Assembly: GCA_030429625.1 (NCBI GenBank)
Contig: JAUIFA010000004.1
Coordinates: forward strand, 141,568 to 205,567
Source of the DNA: Alphaproteobacteria bacterium
Lineage (GTDB): Bacteria > Pseudomonadota > Alphaproteobacteria > Rickettsiales > UBA8987
DNA length: 64,000 nucleotides
Direction: 5' to 3'
Of this stretch, positions 54,252 through 62,914 are shown piece by piece. The notes beneath the pieces are model-generated. The model did no database searches and was not told the DNA's origin. It saw only the letters and a list, made by a program, of their open reading frames with translations. Made by a program: the position numbers and the translations under genes. Within the stretch, counting starts at the first letter, position 1; the number at the start of each line of letters is the position of its first letter.

Positions 54252-55000
54252 TACGGCATTTCTTTATCATCTGCTGCATAGCGTTGCTTGTTTTGCCCAA
54301 TGCATTACACGCCAATCCAATTGTAACCGATTTGGCGGTACGCTCAGTAGACATTGACCATAATTTTGACGGGTTGGATATTTTGATGTTTGGCGCGCAA
54401 AATGGGGCGGGAAGAATCGTAGTATCATTAAAAGGGCCGAAGAAAGATTATATTGTTCGTAAAAAAGAGAGGGTGCTTGGCATATGGACCAACAGAAAGT
54501 CAGTCCGGTTTGAAAATGTTGACAGTTTTTATTCCATTGCCTCCACACACCCTCTGCAGGAAATTCACAGTGATAATTTGTTAGAAAATTTTGAGTTAGG
54601 TATTGATAATTTAGACATTCGGCCAAGCTTTGAGAATTTGAAAGATGACGATGAGAAAACAATTGAAGAATTTCGCCAGGCTTTAATTAATGCCAAGGTC
54701 TCGTCCGGTCTGTATCATGATAAAATTGAGAAAATAACTTTTTGGGGTTCGACATTGTTCCGCACAACATTGGCCTTTCCTAAAAATATTTCACGGGGAT
54801 GGTACAGTGCCGAATCCTATTTGTTCAGTGATGGGGTATTAAGTGCGGTGCAGTCTACGCCCATTCATGTCAGCAAGATTGGCATGGCGGCGTATATTTA
54901 CGATTCTGCGCATAATCACGCACTGTTCTATGGTATTTTCTGTGTGCTGATGGCGTTGGTAACCGGTTGGGCGGCAAATGCGTTGTTTGGTAGAATATAA
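54248..55000 (+). CDS. TIGR02186-like exported and membrane-anchored protein
   Basis: A 250-residue protein. A signal peptide (FFIICCIALLVLPNALHA) precedes a beta-rich domain (VTDLAVRSVDIDHNFDGLDILMFGAQNGAGRIVVSLKGPKKDYIVRKKERVLGIWTNRKSVRFENVDSFYSIAST). A C-terminal membrane helix (LFYGIFCVLMALVTGWAANALFG) follows. This matches the alphaproteobacterial TIGR02186 type, whose function is unknown. It is translationally coupled to the upstream TauE/SafE gene and is likely its partner in the same process. Confidence 0.87.
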   Translation: MIRHFFIICCIALLVLPNALHANPIVTDLAVRSVDIDHNFDGLDILMFGAQNGAGRIVVSLKGPKKDYIVRKKERVLGIWTNRKSVRFENVDSFYSIASTHPLQEIHSDNLLENFELGIDNLDIRPSFENLKDDDEKTIEEFRQALINAKVSSGLYHDKIEKITFWGSTLFRTTLAFPKNISRGWYSAESYLFSDGVLSAVQSTPIHVSKIGMAAYIYDSAHNHALFYGIFCVLMALVTGWAANALFGRI

Positions 55001-55021
55001 TTTAGGAGAGGGAGGTTCATC

Positions 55022-55516
55022 ATGCCACCTATAGCAAAAAAACGTTATCTTGTGTGTGTTAATGAAAAAGAACATTCCAAAACCGCACTGTTTTATGCCT
55101 GTACCAATGCCAAAAACACCGCCAGTGTGGTTGATATGTTGTACGTGATTGATCCGGTAGATTACAACACGATCTTTTCTGTGGCAGACGTGATTAAGGA
55201 AGAGCGGCGTAACGATGCAATTAAACTGTTTGAAGAGTTGCAGGAAAAGGCAGAGAAATGGTATGGGATGAAGCCTAATGGTGTCATTCGTGAAGGAATT
55301 ATTACCGAAGAGGTGATCAAACAAATTAATGATGACCCAAACATTGTAAAATTATTTCTTGGAGTGGCCAAGGATGGCTCTTCAAACAAGACCAATCTTC
55401 TTTCGCAGTTGACCAGTGAGATAGGCAAAGAATTTTTTGTGCCTTTAATCGTTGTGCCGGGAAATTTGACCAAAGAACAGATTATGAACCTGAATCATAC
55501 CAATGAGCTTGGCTAG
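55022..55516 (+). CDS. Universal stress protein (UspA) family protein
   Basis: A 164-residue cytoplasmic alpha/beta protein. It begins KKRYLVCVNEKEHSKTALFYACTNAKNTASVVDMLYVIDP and has a C-terminal FVPLIVVPGNLTKEQI. The clear ATP-binding G-x2-G-x9-G(S/T) motif is not obvious (KLFLGVAKDGSSNKTNLLSQLTSEIG), so nucleotide binding is uncertain. GGGAGG upstream of the ATG is a good ribosome site. It follows the TIGR02186 gene by 21 bp. Confidence 0.87.
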   Translation: MPPIAKKRYLVCVNEKEHSKTALFYACTNAKNTASVVDMLYVIDPVDYNTIFSVADVIKEERRNDAIKLFEELQEKAEKWYGMKPNGVIREGIITEEVIKQINDDPNIVKLFLGVAKDGSSNKTNLLSQLTSEIGKEFFVPLIVVPGNLTKEQIMNLNHTNELG

Positions 55517-55528
55517 AGCTACAATAGA

Positions 55529-57181
55529 TTACATATTCGGGTAGTTTGGGCCTCCGCCGCCTTCAGGCGTTACCCAATTGATGTTTTGATTAGGGTCTTT
55601 GATGTCGCATGTTTTGCAATGGATACAATTTTGGGCATTGATCTGTAGCTTCTTATTGCCGCCATCGTTGATAATTTCATACACACCGGCCGGGCAATAA
55701 TGCGATTCAGGAGAATCGTATACACCGTAATTGCTTTTGATCATTTCTTCCATGTTTTTAACCTGCAGGTGACAGGGCTGATTTTCTTCATGGTTGGTGT
55801 TGGAGATATAGACCGAGGATAAAAGGTCAAACGTGACTTTTCCGTCTGGTTTAGGATACTGTTTTGCTTTACAAAATGCCGCAGGTGAAAGCTGCTCATG
55901 GTCGCTATGGTTAGGCAATGTACCACCGTCCTTACCTTTTGTTATGTATGTTTCAATAAAGGCGTATAACAGTCCCCACCACAAACCTTTGTTAAACGAA
56001 GGGCGTATGTTGCGTACTTTATAAAGTTCCTCATAGACCCATGATTTTTTCAGATTTTCCTCGTATTTTTCCAGAGAAGGAAGGTTTGATTTTTCCAAAG
56101 TAGTGTTTTCTTCGTTCAATAATATTTCAGCAACCACGTCGGCACACAACATGCCGGATTTCATCGCAGTATGAGTGCCTTTTATTTTGGCGACATTGAC
56201 AAACCCGGCTTCACAGCCAATCAACGCCCCGCCAGGGAAGGCCAAATGGGGGATAGATTGATAACCCCCTTCGTTAATGGTGCGTGCGCCGTATGAAATT
56301 CGTGTTCCTCCTTCTAAGAGCTTGTACACGGAAGGGTGGTTCTTAAAGTTCTGGAATTCTTGAAATGGGCTGGTAGTCGGGTTTTTATAATCCAGACCAA
56401 TAACAAGCCCAAGGGCAACCTGATTGTCTTCAATGTGATAAATAAAAGACCCACCGTAGACATCAGAATCCAAAGGCCAACCCACCGTATGTGTCACCGA
56501 ACCAATTTTGTGTTTCCCCGGAGCTACCTGCCAGAGCTCTTTGACCCCAAGCCCATAGGTTTGTGGGTCTGCGTCTTTACGCAAATCAAACCGTTTTTCC
56601 AGCTCTTTGCCCAAAGAACCACGACAGCCCTCGGCAAATATAGTATATTTGCCGTGCAGCTCCATCGCGGGTTGGAAATTGTCTTTCATGTCACCATTCT
56701 CGGCTCTGCCAAATTCTCCAGTAACAATCCCCATCACCCGACCGTCCTTGTCGTACAACACTTCACGTGCGGGAAATCCTGGGAAAATTTGCACCTCCAT
56801 TTCTTCCGCTTGTTGTGCTAGCCAGCGGCAGAAATTACCGAGGCTAACAATATAATTGCCATGATTGTTCATTTGGGGTGGGGTGGGCATCCAGAACGCC
56901 CATTTTTTGGTCAGAAGCCGGAATTTGTCTTTTTTCACCGGCACATTAAGTGGCGCTCCTTTTTCTTTCCAATCAGGGATTAGCTCGTTTAACGCGCGTG
57001 GCTCTAATACTGCGCCGGATAAAATATGCGCGCCCACTTCTGAGCCCTTTTCTACCACACAGACATTGATTTCTTTGCCGGCTTGTTTGGCTTTTTGTTT
57101 GATTCGTATTGCTGCGGAAAGTCCTGCCGGACCAGCCCCAACAATGACCACATCAAATTCCATTGATTCACGACCCATCAT
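55529..57181 (-). CDS. Electron transfer flavoprotein-ubiquinone oxidoreductase
   Basis: Passes electrons from ETF (fatty-acid and amino-acid oxidation) to ubiquinone at the inner membrane. About 550 residues. The FAD-binding start is EFDVVIVGAGPAGLSAAIRIKQKA. EKGSEVGAHILSGAVLEPRAL and GALIGCEAGFVNVAKIKGTHTAMKSGMLCA follow. The 4Fe-4S ligands are in HYCPAGVYE and NAQNCIHCKTCDIKDP. I use the ATG at 57181; a TTG two codons earlier and an ATG one codon later are alternatives. Presence implies aerobic respiratory metabolism. Confidence 0.96.
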   Translation of the reverse strand: MMGRESMEFDVVIVGAGPAGLSAAIRIKQKAKQAGKEINVCVVEKGSEVGAHILSGAVLEPRALNELIPDWKEKGAPLNVPVKKDKFRLLTKKWAFWMPTPPQMNNHGNYIVSLGNFCRWLAQQAEEMEVQIFPGFPAREVLYDKDGRVMGIVTGEFGRAENGDMKDNFQPAMELHGKYTIFAEGCRGSLGKELEKRFDLRKDADPQTYGLGVKELWQVAPGKHKIGSVTHTVGWPLDSDVYGGSFIYHIEDNQVALGLVIGLDYKNPTTSPFQEFQNFKNHPSVYKLLEGGTRISYGARTINEGGYQSIPHLAFPGGALIGCEAGFVNVAKIKGTHTAMKSGMLCADVVAEILLNEENTTLEKSNLPSLEKYEENLKKSWVYEELYKVRNIRPSFNKGLWWGLLYAFIETYITKGKDGGTLPNHSDHEQLSPAAFCKAKQYPKPDGKVTFDLLSSVYISNTNHEENQPCHLQVKNMEEMIKSNYGVYDSPESHYCPAGVYEIINDGGNKKLQINAQNCIHCKTCDIKDPNQNINWVTPEGGGGPNYPNM

Positions 57182-57283
57182 ATCCAAAAATCCCTTTGCT
57201 GTTTAAGCGCATAGTCCCTATAGTAACGATATTAGCAATATATATGGACATACACCATAAAAAAACGGACATAAGTTGATATT

Positions 57284-58060
57284 ATGCAGGATGTGGCTCT
57301 CTTACAATGGCAGATTGCTATGGGTGCGGACGAAGCGGTGATGGATGAGATAACAAACCATACCCAGACTAAAGATGTGGCGTTGTCGACCCAAACAAAC
57401 GTTGGAGAGAGTGTAAGAACCACCTCGCCCGTGGAAGCGGTGTCTCAGGCAAAGAGTGGCGCCGAGGCTTGCAAAAACCTTTCTGAACTTGAAGAAGCGG
57501 TGGCAGATTTTTCGGCACTTTCCATTAAAAAAACTGCCAACAGCACCATCTTTTTGCAAGGAAACAAAGAAAGTCGAGTGGTAGTTATTACTGACCTGCC
57601 AAACAGCGAAGACGATATGTTTGGGGATATTTTGACCGGCGCGGAAGGGCGGTTGTGGGATCAGGCAAGTGCCTATGTTGGTATTAACCGCCAGAACAGC
57701 TGTATTATTCCCACAGTATTTTGGCGTACTCCCGGCAACCGAAGGCCAACAGAGAATGAAGTGCAAACATGTCTACCGTTTCTAAAAAAAGCACTATGTT
57801 TCATTGTCCCGGAACATATTATTTTCCTTGGCAGTGGTGGTTATAATGCTCTGCTTTCAAAAAAAGAAACCATTGCCAAGCTTTCAGGGAGGGAAGAAGA
57901 TATAAATAGTGTTTTATTTTCTAACAATCTTAAAAATAAAGGCAAAATAACACGCTCTATTGTGTTACAACACCCTGCGACTTTATTAAAGAAACCAGAG
58001 AAAAAAGCAGAATTCTGGCAAAATCTACTAAAAATAGAAAATATTGTGAAAAATAATTAG
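57284..58060 (+). CDS. Uracil-DNA glycosylase-like protein with eroded active-site motifs
   Basis: A 258-residue protein whose C-terminal 170 residues follow the family 4 UDG pattern: LSIKKTANSTIFLQGNKESRVVVI, IIPTVFWRTPGNRRPTENEVQTCLPFLKK, IIFLGSGGYNALL and LQHPATLLKKPEKKAEFWQNLL. However, the catalytic GEAPG motif reads TDLPN, and the Fe-S cysteine normally in FxxC-LKKTA is Ala (FSALSIKKTA). The N-terminal 80 residues are a variable extension. It either lost activity or belongs to a divergent subgroup. It diverges from the ETF-QO gene. Confidence 0.82.
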   Translation: MQDVALLQWQIAMGADEAVMDEITNHTQTKDVALSTQTNVGESVRTTSPVEAVSQAKSGAEACKNLSELEEAVADFSALSIKKTANSTIFLQGNKESRVVVITDLPNSEDDMFGDILTGAEGRLWDQASAYVGINRQNSCIIPTVFWRTPGNRRPTENEVQTCLPFLKKALCFIVPEHIIFLGSGGYNALLSKKETIAKLSGREEDINSVLFSNNLKNKGKITRSIVLQHPATLLKKPEKKAEFWQNLLKIENIVKNN

Positions 58061-58287
58061 TCCACAAAAGCGACAACAAATAAGTAATATTACCATTATA
58101 TAACAGATGATTATACATAATGATAAGTGCAAAACACTGCTGTGTAAGAACATATCATTTCGTAATTTTTTACAAAATATGTAGTATAAGCCTTGCTTTT
58201 GTGAGATGATGCAAACAATTACTGTTTACATGTGTCATTTTGGGGCGGGTGTTGATGGCAATAAAACAACATTTAAGGAGAAGTATA

Positions 58288-59007
58288 ATGTTACATAAAT
58301 CTAAAAATAAACAAAAGGGTTTCACATTGGTTGAAATGTCGATTGTGTTGGTGATTATTGGTTTAATCATTAGCGGTATCTTGGTTGGTCAAGATATGGT
58401 AACCAACGCACGTATTAACGCCACTGCAGCTCAAGTTACGGGTTTGCAAACAGCGATTAATACGTTCCAACAAAAATATAATGGCCTTCCTGGGGACATA
58501 GACACAGTAACAGAATATATCACCTCTCTTGCTGGTGCGGATGGGGATGCTGATGGTGTAATTGACCACACAAGTGGTACGTTCACTGATGAAGATGGTT
58601 ATGTCTTTGCAATTATGGCTGCAGCGAATATGGTGGATGGTAGTTATACAGACGGTTCTCAGGCCAATTCTAGTACTCCAGGAACTGGCTATCCCTTAAC
58701 TAAAGTGAAACATGGTGGTATCATTGTCGGTCATAGCAGTGCTGATGGCATACCTTATTTTATGATTGGCACAGGTGCTGAAATTGATTGGGCTAGTGGG
58801 GAAGGTATGACTCCAGCAGAAGCTTTGGGTATTGATACCAAGCTTGATGATGGAGTGTACAATGCTGGCGTTATAGTCGTGGCAGATGATCTAAATACTG
58901 CCGCAACAGCCATTACAACTACAGCTTGTGAAACTAACGGCGGAACAACATATGACCTTCTGGTTGACACTAGAGACTGTCTACTTAGTTACCGTGCTGG
59001 TTTCTAA
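58288..59007 (+). CDS. Type IV prepilin / pseudopilin-like protein
   Basis: A 239-residue class III signal protein. After a short basic leader, KNKQKGFTLVEMSIVLVIIGLIISGILVGQDMV contains the prepilin peptidase site G/FTLVE with Glu5. A helical stalk (NARINATAAQVTGLQTAINTFQQKYNGLPGDID) precedes a globular head. Two cysteines near the end (ACETNGGTTYDLLVDTRDC) probably close a D-loop. I chose ATG 58288 because AAGGAGA precedes it. It is monocistronic, with a terminator. No pilus assembly genes are in the window. Confidence 0.92.
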   Translation: MLHKSKNKQKGFTLVEMSIVLVIIGLIISGILVGQDMVTNARINATAAQVTGLQTAINTFQQKYNGLPGDIDTVTEYITSLAGADGDADGVIDHTSGTFTDEDGYVFAIMAAANMVDGSYTDGSQANSSTPGTGYPLTKVKHGGIIVGHSSADGIPYFMIGTGAEIDWASGEGMTPAEALGIDTKLDDGVYNAGVIVVADDLNTAATAITTTACETNGGTTYDLLVDTRDCLLSYRAGF

Positions 59008-59034
59008 TTAGCTTCTAGTTTTAATAAGAACATT

Positions 59035-59061
59035 AAGGGCGGCCTTTGGGTCGCCCTTTTT
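59035..59061 (+). terminator. Rho-independent terminator after the prepilin gene
   Basis: AAGGGCGG (59035-59042) pairs with TCGCCCTT (59051-59058), with an 8-base loop and a T-run to 59061. Confidence 0.9.
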
Positions 59062-59096
59062 GTTTGCGTATGTGTAGGGGATGATCCACCCACTTC

Positions 59097-59187
59097 GTCA
59101 TTCTGTGAAGCGCCAGCTTACACAGAATCTATTTTCTCTACTCTTTATGGGTCCTGTGCTCTTACCTGCGGTGACCCACAGGATGCC
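59097..59187 (+). repeat. Palindromic element, diverged intergenic copy (91 bp)
   Basis: Starts GTCATTCTGTG. Its first hairpin pairs ATTCTGTG with CACAGAAT (59122-59129), and the second pairs TCCTGTG with CACAGGA before TG. It is the third member of the family seen in valS and ileS, with the same two-hairpin plan but an A/T-rich linker in place of CCATGG. A further CACAGAATGA at 59215-59224 could pair with the 5' end to make a longer outer stem. It lies between the prepilin terminator and the 3' end of yejF. Confidence 0.78.
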
Positions 59188-59228
59188 GCCCTTATATTAT
59201 TAACAACAGTAATCCACAGAATGAGAAA

Positions 59229-60839
59229 TTATTCCAAATCAAAGGCGGCACTGATAAGGGTTTTGGTATAATCGGATTGTGGGTTATGGAAGATGTCTTT
59301 GTTGCTGCCATGCTCAACAATCTTGCCTTGTTTCATCACAATAATATCATGGCTGATGGCTTTGATAACCCGAAGATCATGGCTGATAAACAAATAAGAC
59401 AGACCATGCTGTTTTTGTAAATTCTTTAGCGTGTCGAGGATTTCCGCTTGGGTGCAAAGATCCAGCGCCGAAGTAGGTTCATCAAGCATAATAAGCTTTG
59501 GTTTTACCGCCAGAGCACGGGCAATGCCAATTCTCTGACGCTGCCCACCGGAAAACTCATGCGGATAGCGATTTTTTATGTCGGCATTTAGGCCGGATTC
59601 TTTCAGTGCGTGCTCAATGCGTGCTTCATAATCTTCTTGCGAACGATTAATGCCATGCGCCTTTAGTCCTTCGCCCACAATCTGGGCAATGGTCATGCGG
59701 GGATTAAGGCTGGAAAATGGATCCTGAAATACCATCTGCATGGATTTGCGTAAGGGGCGGACATGGTTGCCGTTTAAAGAGTCAATCCTTTTGCCGTCAA
59801 AGTTAATTTCCCCCTCAGACGGAATCAGGCGCAATAATGCCATGGCAAGTGTGGTTTTACCCGATCCACTTTCCCCAACAATGCCTAGCGTGTGCCCTCT
59901 TTTTACTTCAACGGTTACATCGTTCACGGCTTTGACAAAGCTTATAGGCTTGCCAAAGAAATTTTTGGTTCTAGGAAAATGTACCCGCAAAGACGGGCTG
60001 TTGATGATAATGCCATCTGGTGTGACGGCCACAGGTTCTCCCTTCGGTGCGGCATTGATTAAATGTTTGGTGTAGTCGTGTTGCGGGTTAGAAAATATCC
60101 CGGTTACCCTCCCCTGTTCAACAATTTTTCCTTGATGCATGACGAGGACTCTGTCGGCAATTTTCTCCACAATGGTCAGGTCATGGGTGATGAGCATAAT
60201 GGCCATACCAAATTTCTTTTGCAGCTTTTTTAGCAAAGTAAGGATGTGTGCTTGAATGGTGACGTCTAGTGCGGTAGTGGCCTCGTCGGCGATAAGCAGA
60301 TCCGGATTGTTGGCCAGTGCCATGGCAATCATGATGCGTTGACGTTGTCCGCCGGAAAGCTCATGCGGATAGGCGTTGAGCCGTGTTTTCATGTCTCCCA
60401 GCTCCACGTCGTCGAGCAGTTGGAAGATTTTTGCCTCTAAATCCCTTTTCTTAATCAGAGGAGTGTGTAAGCTAATGGCTTCGCTTAGTTGTTTGTGTAA
60501 TGTGTGGAGAGGGTTGAGGGAAGTCATGGGTTCTTGAAAAACCATGCTGATACGGTTGCCCCGTATGGTACGTAGATCATTTTCGCTCATGGAAAGAAGG
60601 TCTTGTCCATTAAAAAGAATACGGCCAGAAGGGTGGCTTGCTGTAGGATAGGGTAGAAGTTTTAAAACAGACAGCGCCGATACTGATTTTCCAGAACCGC
60701 TTTCCCCGACAACCGCGCAAATCTCACCACGGTTAATTTTAAAGGAGATTTGATCGACAGCCAACATATCAGCACCGTCTTGTTTAAAGGCAACTGAAAG
60801 ATTTTCAATTCTTAGGCATGATGTGTCTTTATCGTTCAT
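59229..60839 (-). CDS. yejF: YejF-like peptide ABC transporter, tandem ATPase
   Basis: A 536-residue fusion of two oligopeptide ABC ATPase domains. Walker A motifs are GESGSGKSVSALS and GESGSGKTTLAMAL, and signature motifs are LSGGQRQRIMIAMAL and FSGGQRQRIGIARAL. Walker B regions are LLIADEATTALD and LIMLDEPTSALD. It should power YejBE with YejA as binding protein, yet those genes lie 36-42 kb away on the other strand. It is apparently monocistronic in this window. Confidence 0.93.
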   Translation of the reverse strand: MNDKDTSCLRIENLSVAFKQDGADMLAVDQISFKINRGEICAVVGESGSGKSVSALSVLKLLPYPTASHPSGRILFNGQDLLSMSENDLRTIRGNRISMVFQEPMTSLNPLHTLHKQLSEAISLHTPLIKKRDLEAKIFQLLDDVELGDMKTRLNAYPHELSGGQRQRIMIAMALANNPDLLIADEATTALDVTIQAHILTLLKKLQKKFGMAIMLITHDLTIVEKIADRVLVMHQGKIVEQGRVTGIFSNPQHDYTKHLINAAPKGEPVAVTPDGIIINSPSLRVHFPRTKNFFGKPISFVKAVNDVTVEVKRGHTLGIVGESGSGKTTLAMALLRLIPSEGEINFDGKRIDSLNGNHVRPLRKSMQMVFQDPFSSLNPRMTIAQIVGEGLKAHGINRSQEDYEARIEHALKESGLNADIKNRYPHEFSGGQRQRIGIARALAVKPKLIMLDEPTSALDLCTQAEILDTLKNLQKQHGLSYLFISHDLRVIKAISHDIIVMKQGKIVEHGSNKDIFHNPQSDYTKTLISAAFDLE

Positions 60840-60914
60840 ACAATCATTTATAGTGTTTTATGAATCCAATACAATGGAGATTTGCTAAATTTAAGCAACA
60901 GCCCCAATTTAGGC

Positions 60915-60943
60915 TTGCGGAATGGAAATATCTGTTCTATAAG
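60915..60943 (+). promoter_or_regulatory. Promoter of tRNA-Lys
   Basis: TTGCGG (60915-60920) and TATAAG (60938-60943) are spaced by 17 bases and placed 15 bases before the tRNA 5' end. Confidence 0.6.
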
Positions 60944-60958
60944 CGTTGCTCTTTTCGT

Positions 60959-61034
60959 GGTCCCGTAGCTCAGCTGGTAGAGCAACTGACTTTTAATCAG
61001 TGGGTCACAGGTTCGAATCCTGTCGGGATCACCA
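60959..61034 (+). tRNA. tRNA-Lys (anticodon TTT)
   Basis: A 76-base cloverleaf. Acceptor GGTCCCG pairs with CGGGATC (one G-U pair). The D-arm is GCTCAGCTGGTAGAGC, the anticodon stem-loop is CTGACTTTTAATCAG with anticodon TTT, and the T-arm is CACAGGTTCGAATCCTGTC. The discriminator A and an encoded CCA end the gene. Confidence 0.97.
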
Positions 61035-61114
61035 TTCTTTCTTACAGAACTGTTTGCCTATTTCCTTTCATATTTCTATAGTGACCATTTAAACATCACT
61101 GATGAGAGTTTTAT

Positions 61115-61699
61115 ATGGACATGGCTTTAGTAATTCTTTCCTATCTTCTAGGCTCTATCCCGTTTGGGTTACTCATTGCCAGATGTAAAGGCGTAAAGGA
61201 CATACGCTCTGAGGGGTCGGGCAATATCGGTGCGACGAATGTCACGCGGGTTATTGGCAAAAAGATAGGCGCTCTGGTTTTGCTGCTTGATGGGTTAAAA
61301 GGCGCAACAGCAATATTGATGGCACAGCATTTTGCGCAGGAGGCAATTACCATATTTATGTGTGCTGCGCTGGTGATTTTGGGGCATATTTTTCCCATTT
61401 GGCTGAAGTTTAAAGGCGGGAAGGGAGTAGCCACCACCATTGCGGTGTTGTTAATGCTTAGCCCGCTTGTGGGATTGCTGTTGGTTGCAACTTGGGTGGT
61501 TGTGTATACCCTTACCAAAATCTCATCACTTTCAGCACTGGTTTCCGTGCTTCTACTGCCACTATATGCGTTTATTTTTTACGAAGGTGGCAGCCTTGGT
61601 TTTGTATATTTATGCGGGTTTTTAACCCTCACCATTTTCCTAACGCATCACCAGAACATTAAGCGCTTGCTTAAAGGTGAAGAGAAAACAGTCAAATAG
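61115..61699 (+). CDS. plsY: Glycerol-3-phosphate acyltransferase PlsY
   Basis: A 194-residue inner-membrane enzyme that acylates glycerol-3-phosphate from acyl-phosphate, the first step of phospholipid synthesis. Motifs: LLGSIPFGLLIARCKGVKDIRSEGSGNIGATNVTRVIGKKIG, GHIFPIWLKFKGGKGVATTIAV and a C-terminal HHQNIKRLLKGEE. dprA follows after 9 bp. Confidence 0.95.
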   Translation: MDMALVILSYLLGSIPFGLLIARCKGVKDIRSEGSGNIGATNVTRVIGKKIGALVLLLDGLKGATAILMAQHFAQEAITIFMCAALVILGHIFPIWLKFKGGKGVATTIAVLLMLSPLVGLLLVATWVVVYTLTKISSLSALVSVLLLPLYAFIFYEGGSLGFVYLCGFLTLTIFLTHHQNIKRLLKGEEKTVK

Positions 61700-61708
61700 G
61701 GTAAAAAT

Positions 61709-62860
61709 ATGGCAATAGCAGCAGCACAATCAGACCATGAAACAACTTTAAGTGAAAAAGAAAGAATTGCCTGGATTCGTTTGATCCGTAGCCAGAATGT
61801 GGGGCCAAAAAGTTTCTTTAAGTTTGTAGAGATTTTTGGTTCGGCACAAAAAGCCTTAGAAGAATTACCGGAAATGGCAAAAAAAGGCGGCGCAAAAACC
61901 CCATTATGTACGTACAGTGTGAGAGACGCGGAAAAAGAAATTGAGGCAGTAGCAGCGTTGGGCGGAACAATTATTACATTCGCCGATGCACACTATCCTA
62001 AATTATTGCGGCAGATTTCTGATCCTCCACCGGTTTTATCCATGGTGGGCAATTTGGAGCTTTTAGAAAAGCCGGTCATCGCCATGGTTGGTGCGCGTAA
62101 TGCTTCAATCAACGCCAATCGGCTGACGGGTAAATTTTCCAAAGAGCTTGGTGAGAAAGGCTACGTAATTGCCAGCGGTTTTGCCAGAGGTATTGACACG
62201 TCAGCACATCAGGGCTCTCTGGAAACAGGAACGATTGCGGTTTTGGGTGGTGGAATAGACATCATCTATCCCAAAGAAAATGCAGAGCTTTATGAGGAGA
62301 TACGGCACAAGGGACTGATCGTGGCGGAATGCGCTTATGGTACTGTGCCGCAGGCAAAGAATTTCCCTAGACGCAACCGTATTATTTCTGGTATTTCAAC
62401 CGGCATTGTGGTGATGGAAGCGGCCCGTAAATCCGGTTCGTTAATCACGGCTCGTATGGCCAACGAACAGGGAAGAGAGGTGATGGCGGTTCCCGGCTTT
62501 CCTTTGGATCCTCGCGCAGAAGGTCCTAATTATCTTATCAAAGAAGGCGCTACTCTGGTTAGCAGTGTGGAGGACATTATTCAAGCGGTGGAATATGAGC
62601 GGCACAGGGAACATATTATGTCAGAGAATATTGCGTCGTCATTTATAGACAGGGGGCAGAATATTTCCAGCTCAGCTCAGCTGGATAAAATTCGTCATGC
62701 CGTTGTCACTCAGCTCAACCATAGTCCTGTTTTGATAGATGATTTGGTGGTGTCTTGTGGGGCGAGTGTCAGCGACATACAGATTATTTTGTTGGAACTT
62801 GAACTGGCAGGAAGGCTGGAAAGACATCCGGGAAATAAGGTGGCGCTTTTGATGGAATAA
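61709..62860 (+). CDS. dprA: DNA-processing protein DprA
   Basis: A 383-residue protein that loads RecA on incoming single-stranded DNA in natural transformation. An N-terminal helical domain is followed by the Rossmann-like core (VIAMVGARNASINANRLTGKFSKELGEKGYVIASGFARGIDTSAHQGSLETGTIAVLGGGIDIIYPKENAELY, then NFPRRNRIISGISTGIVVMEAARKSGSLITARMANEQGREVMAVPG). A C-terminal winged helix (VVTQLNHSPVLIDDLVVSCGASVSDIQIILLELELAGRLERHPGNKVAL) is present. Confidence 0.96.
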   Translation: MAIAAAQSDHETTLSEKERIAWIRLIRSQNVGPKSFFKFVEIFGSAQKALEELPEMAKKGGAKTPLCTYSVRDAEKEIEAVAALGGTIITFADAHYPKLLRQISDPPPVLSMVGNLELLEKPVIAMVGARNASINANRLTGKFSKELGEKGYVIASGFARGIDTSAHQGSLETGTIAVLGGGIDIIYPKENAELYEEIRHKGLIVAECAYGTVPQAKNFPRRNRIISGISTGIVVMEAARKSGSLITARMANEQGREVMAVPGFPLDPRAEGPNYLIKEGATLVSSVEDIIQAVEYERHREHIMSENIASSFIDRGQNISSSAQLDKIRHAVVTQLNHSPVLIDDLVVSCGASVSDIQIILLELELAGRLERHPGNKVALLME

Positions 62861-62886
62861 AAAAGAGCGCCTTTTTAGACGCTCTT
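62857..62886 (-). terminator. Terminator downstream of metE
   Basis: On the minus strand AAGAGCG (62886-62880) pairs with CGCTCTT (62869-62863), with a 10-base loop and a T-run (TTTTTT including the stem end). It overlaps the dprA stop codon, and its stem may also end dprA transcription weakly. Confidence 0.8.
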
Positions 62887-62914
62887 AATTCTATATAAAT
62901 GTTATTTTGTTTCA

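Noticed and set aside
60860..61081. 73-residue open frame over the tRNA-Lys region
   Set aside because: It is read through the tRNA gene and its promoter; not a protein gene.
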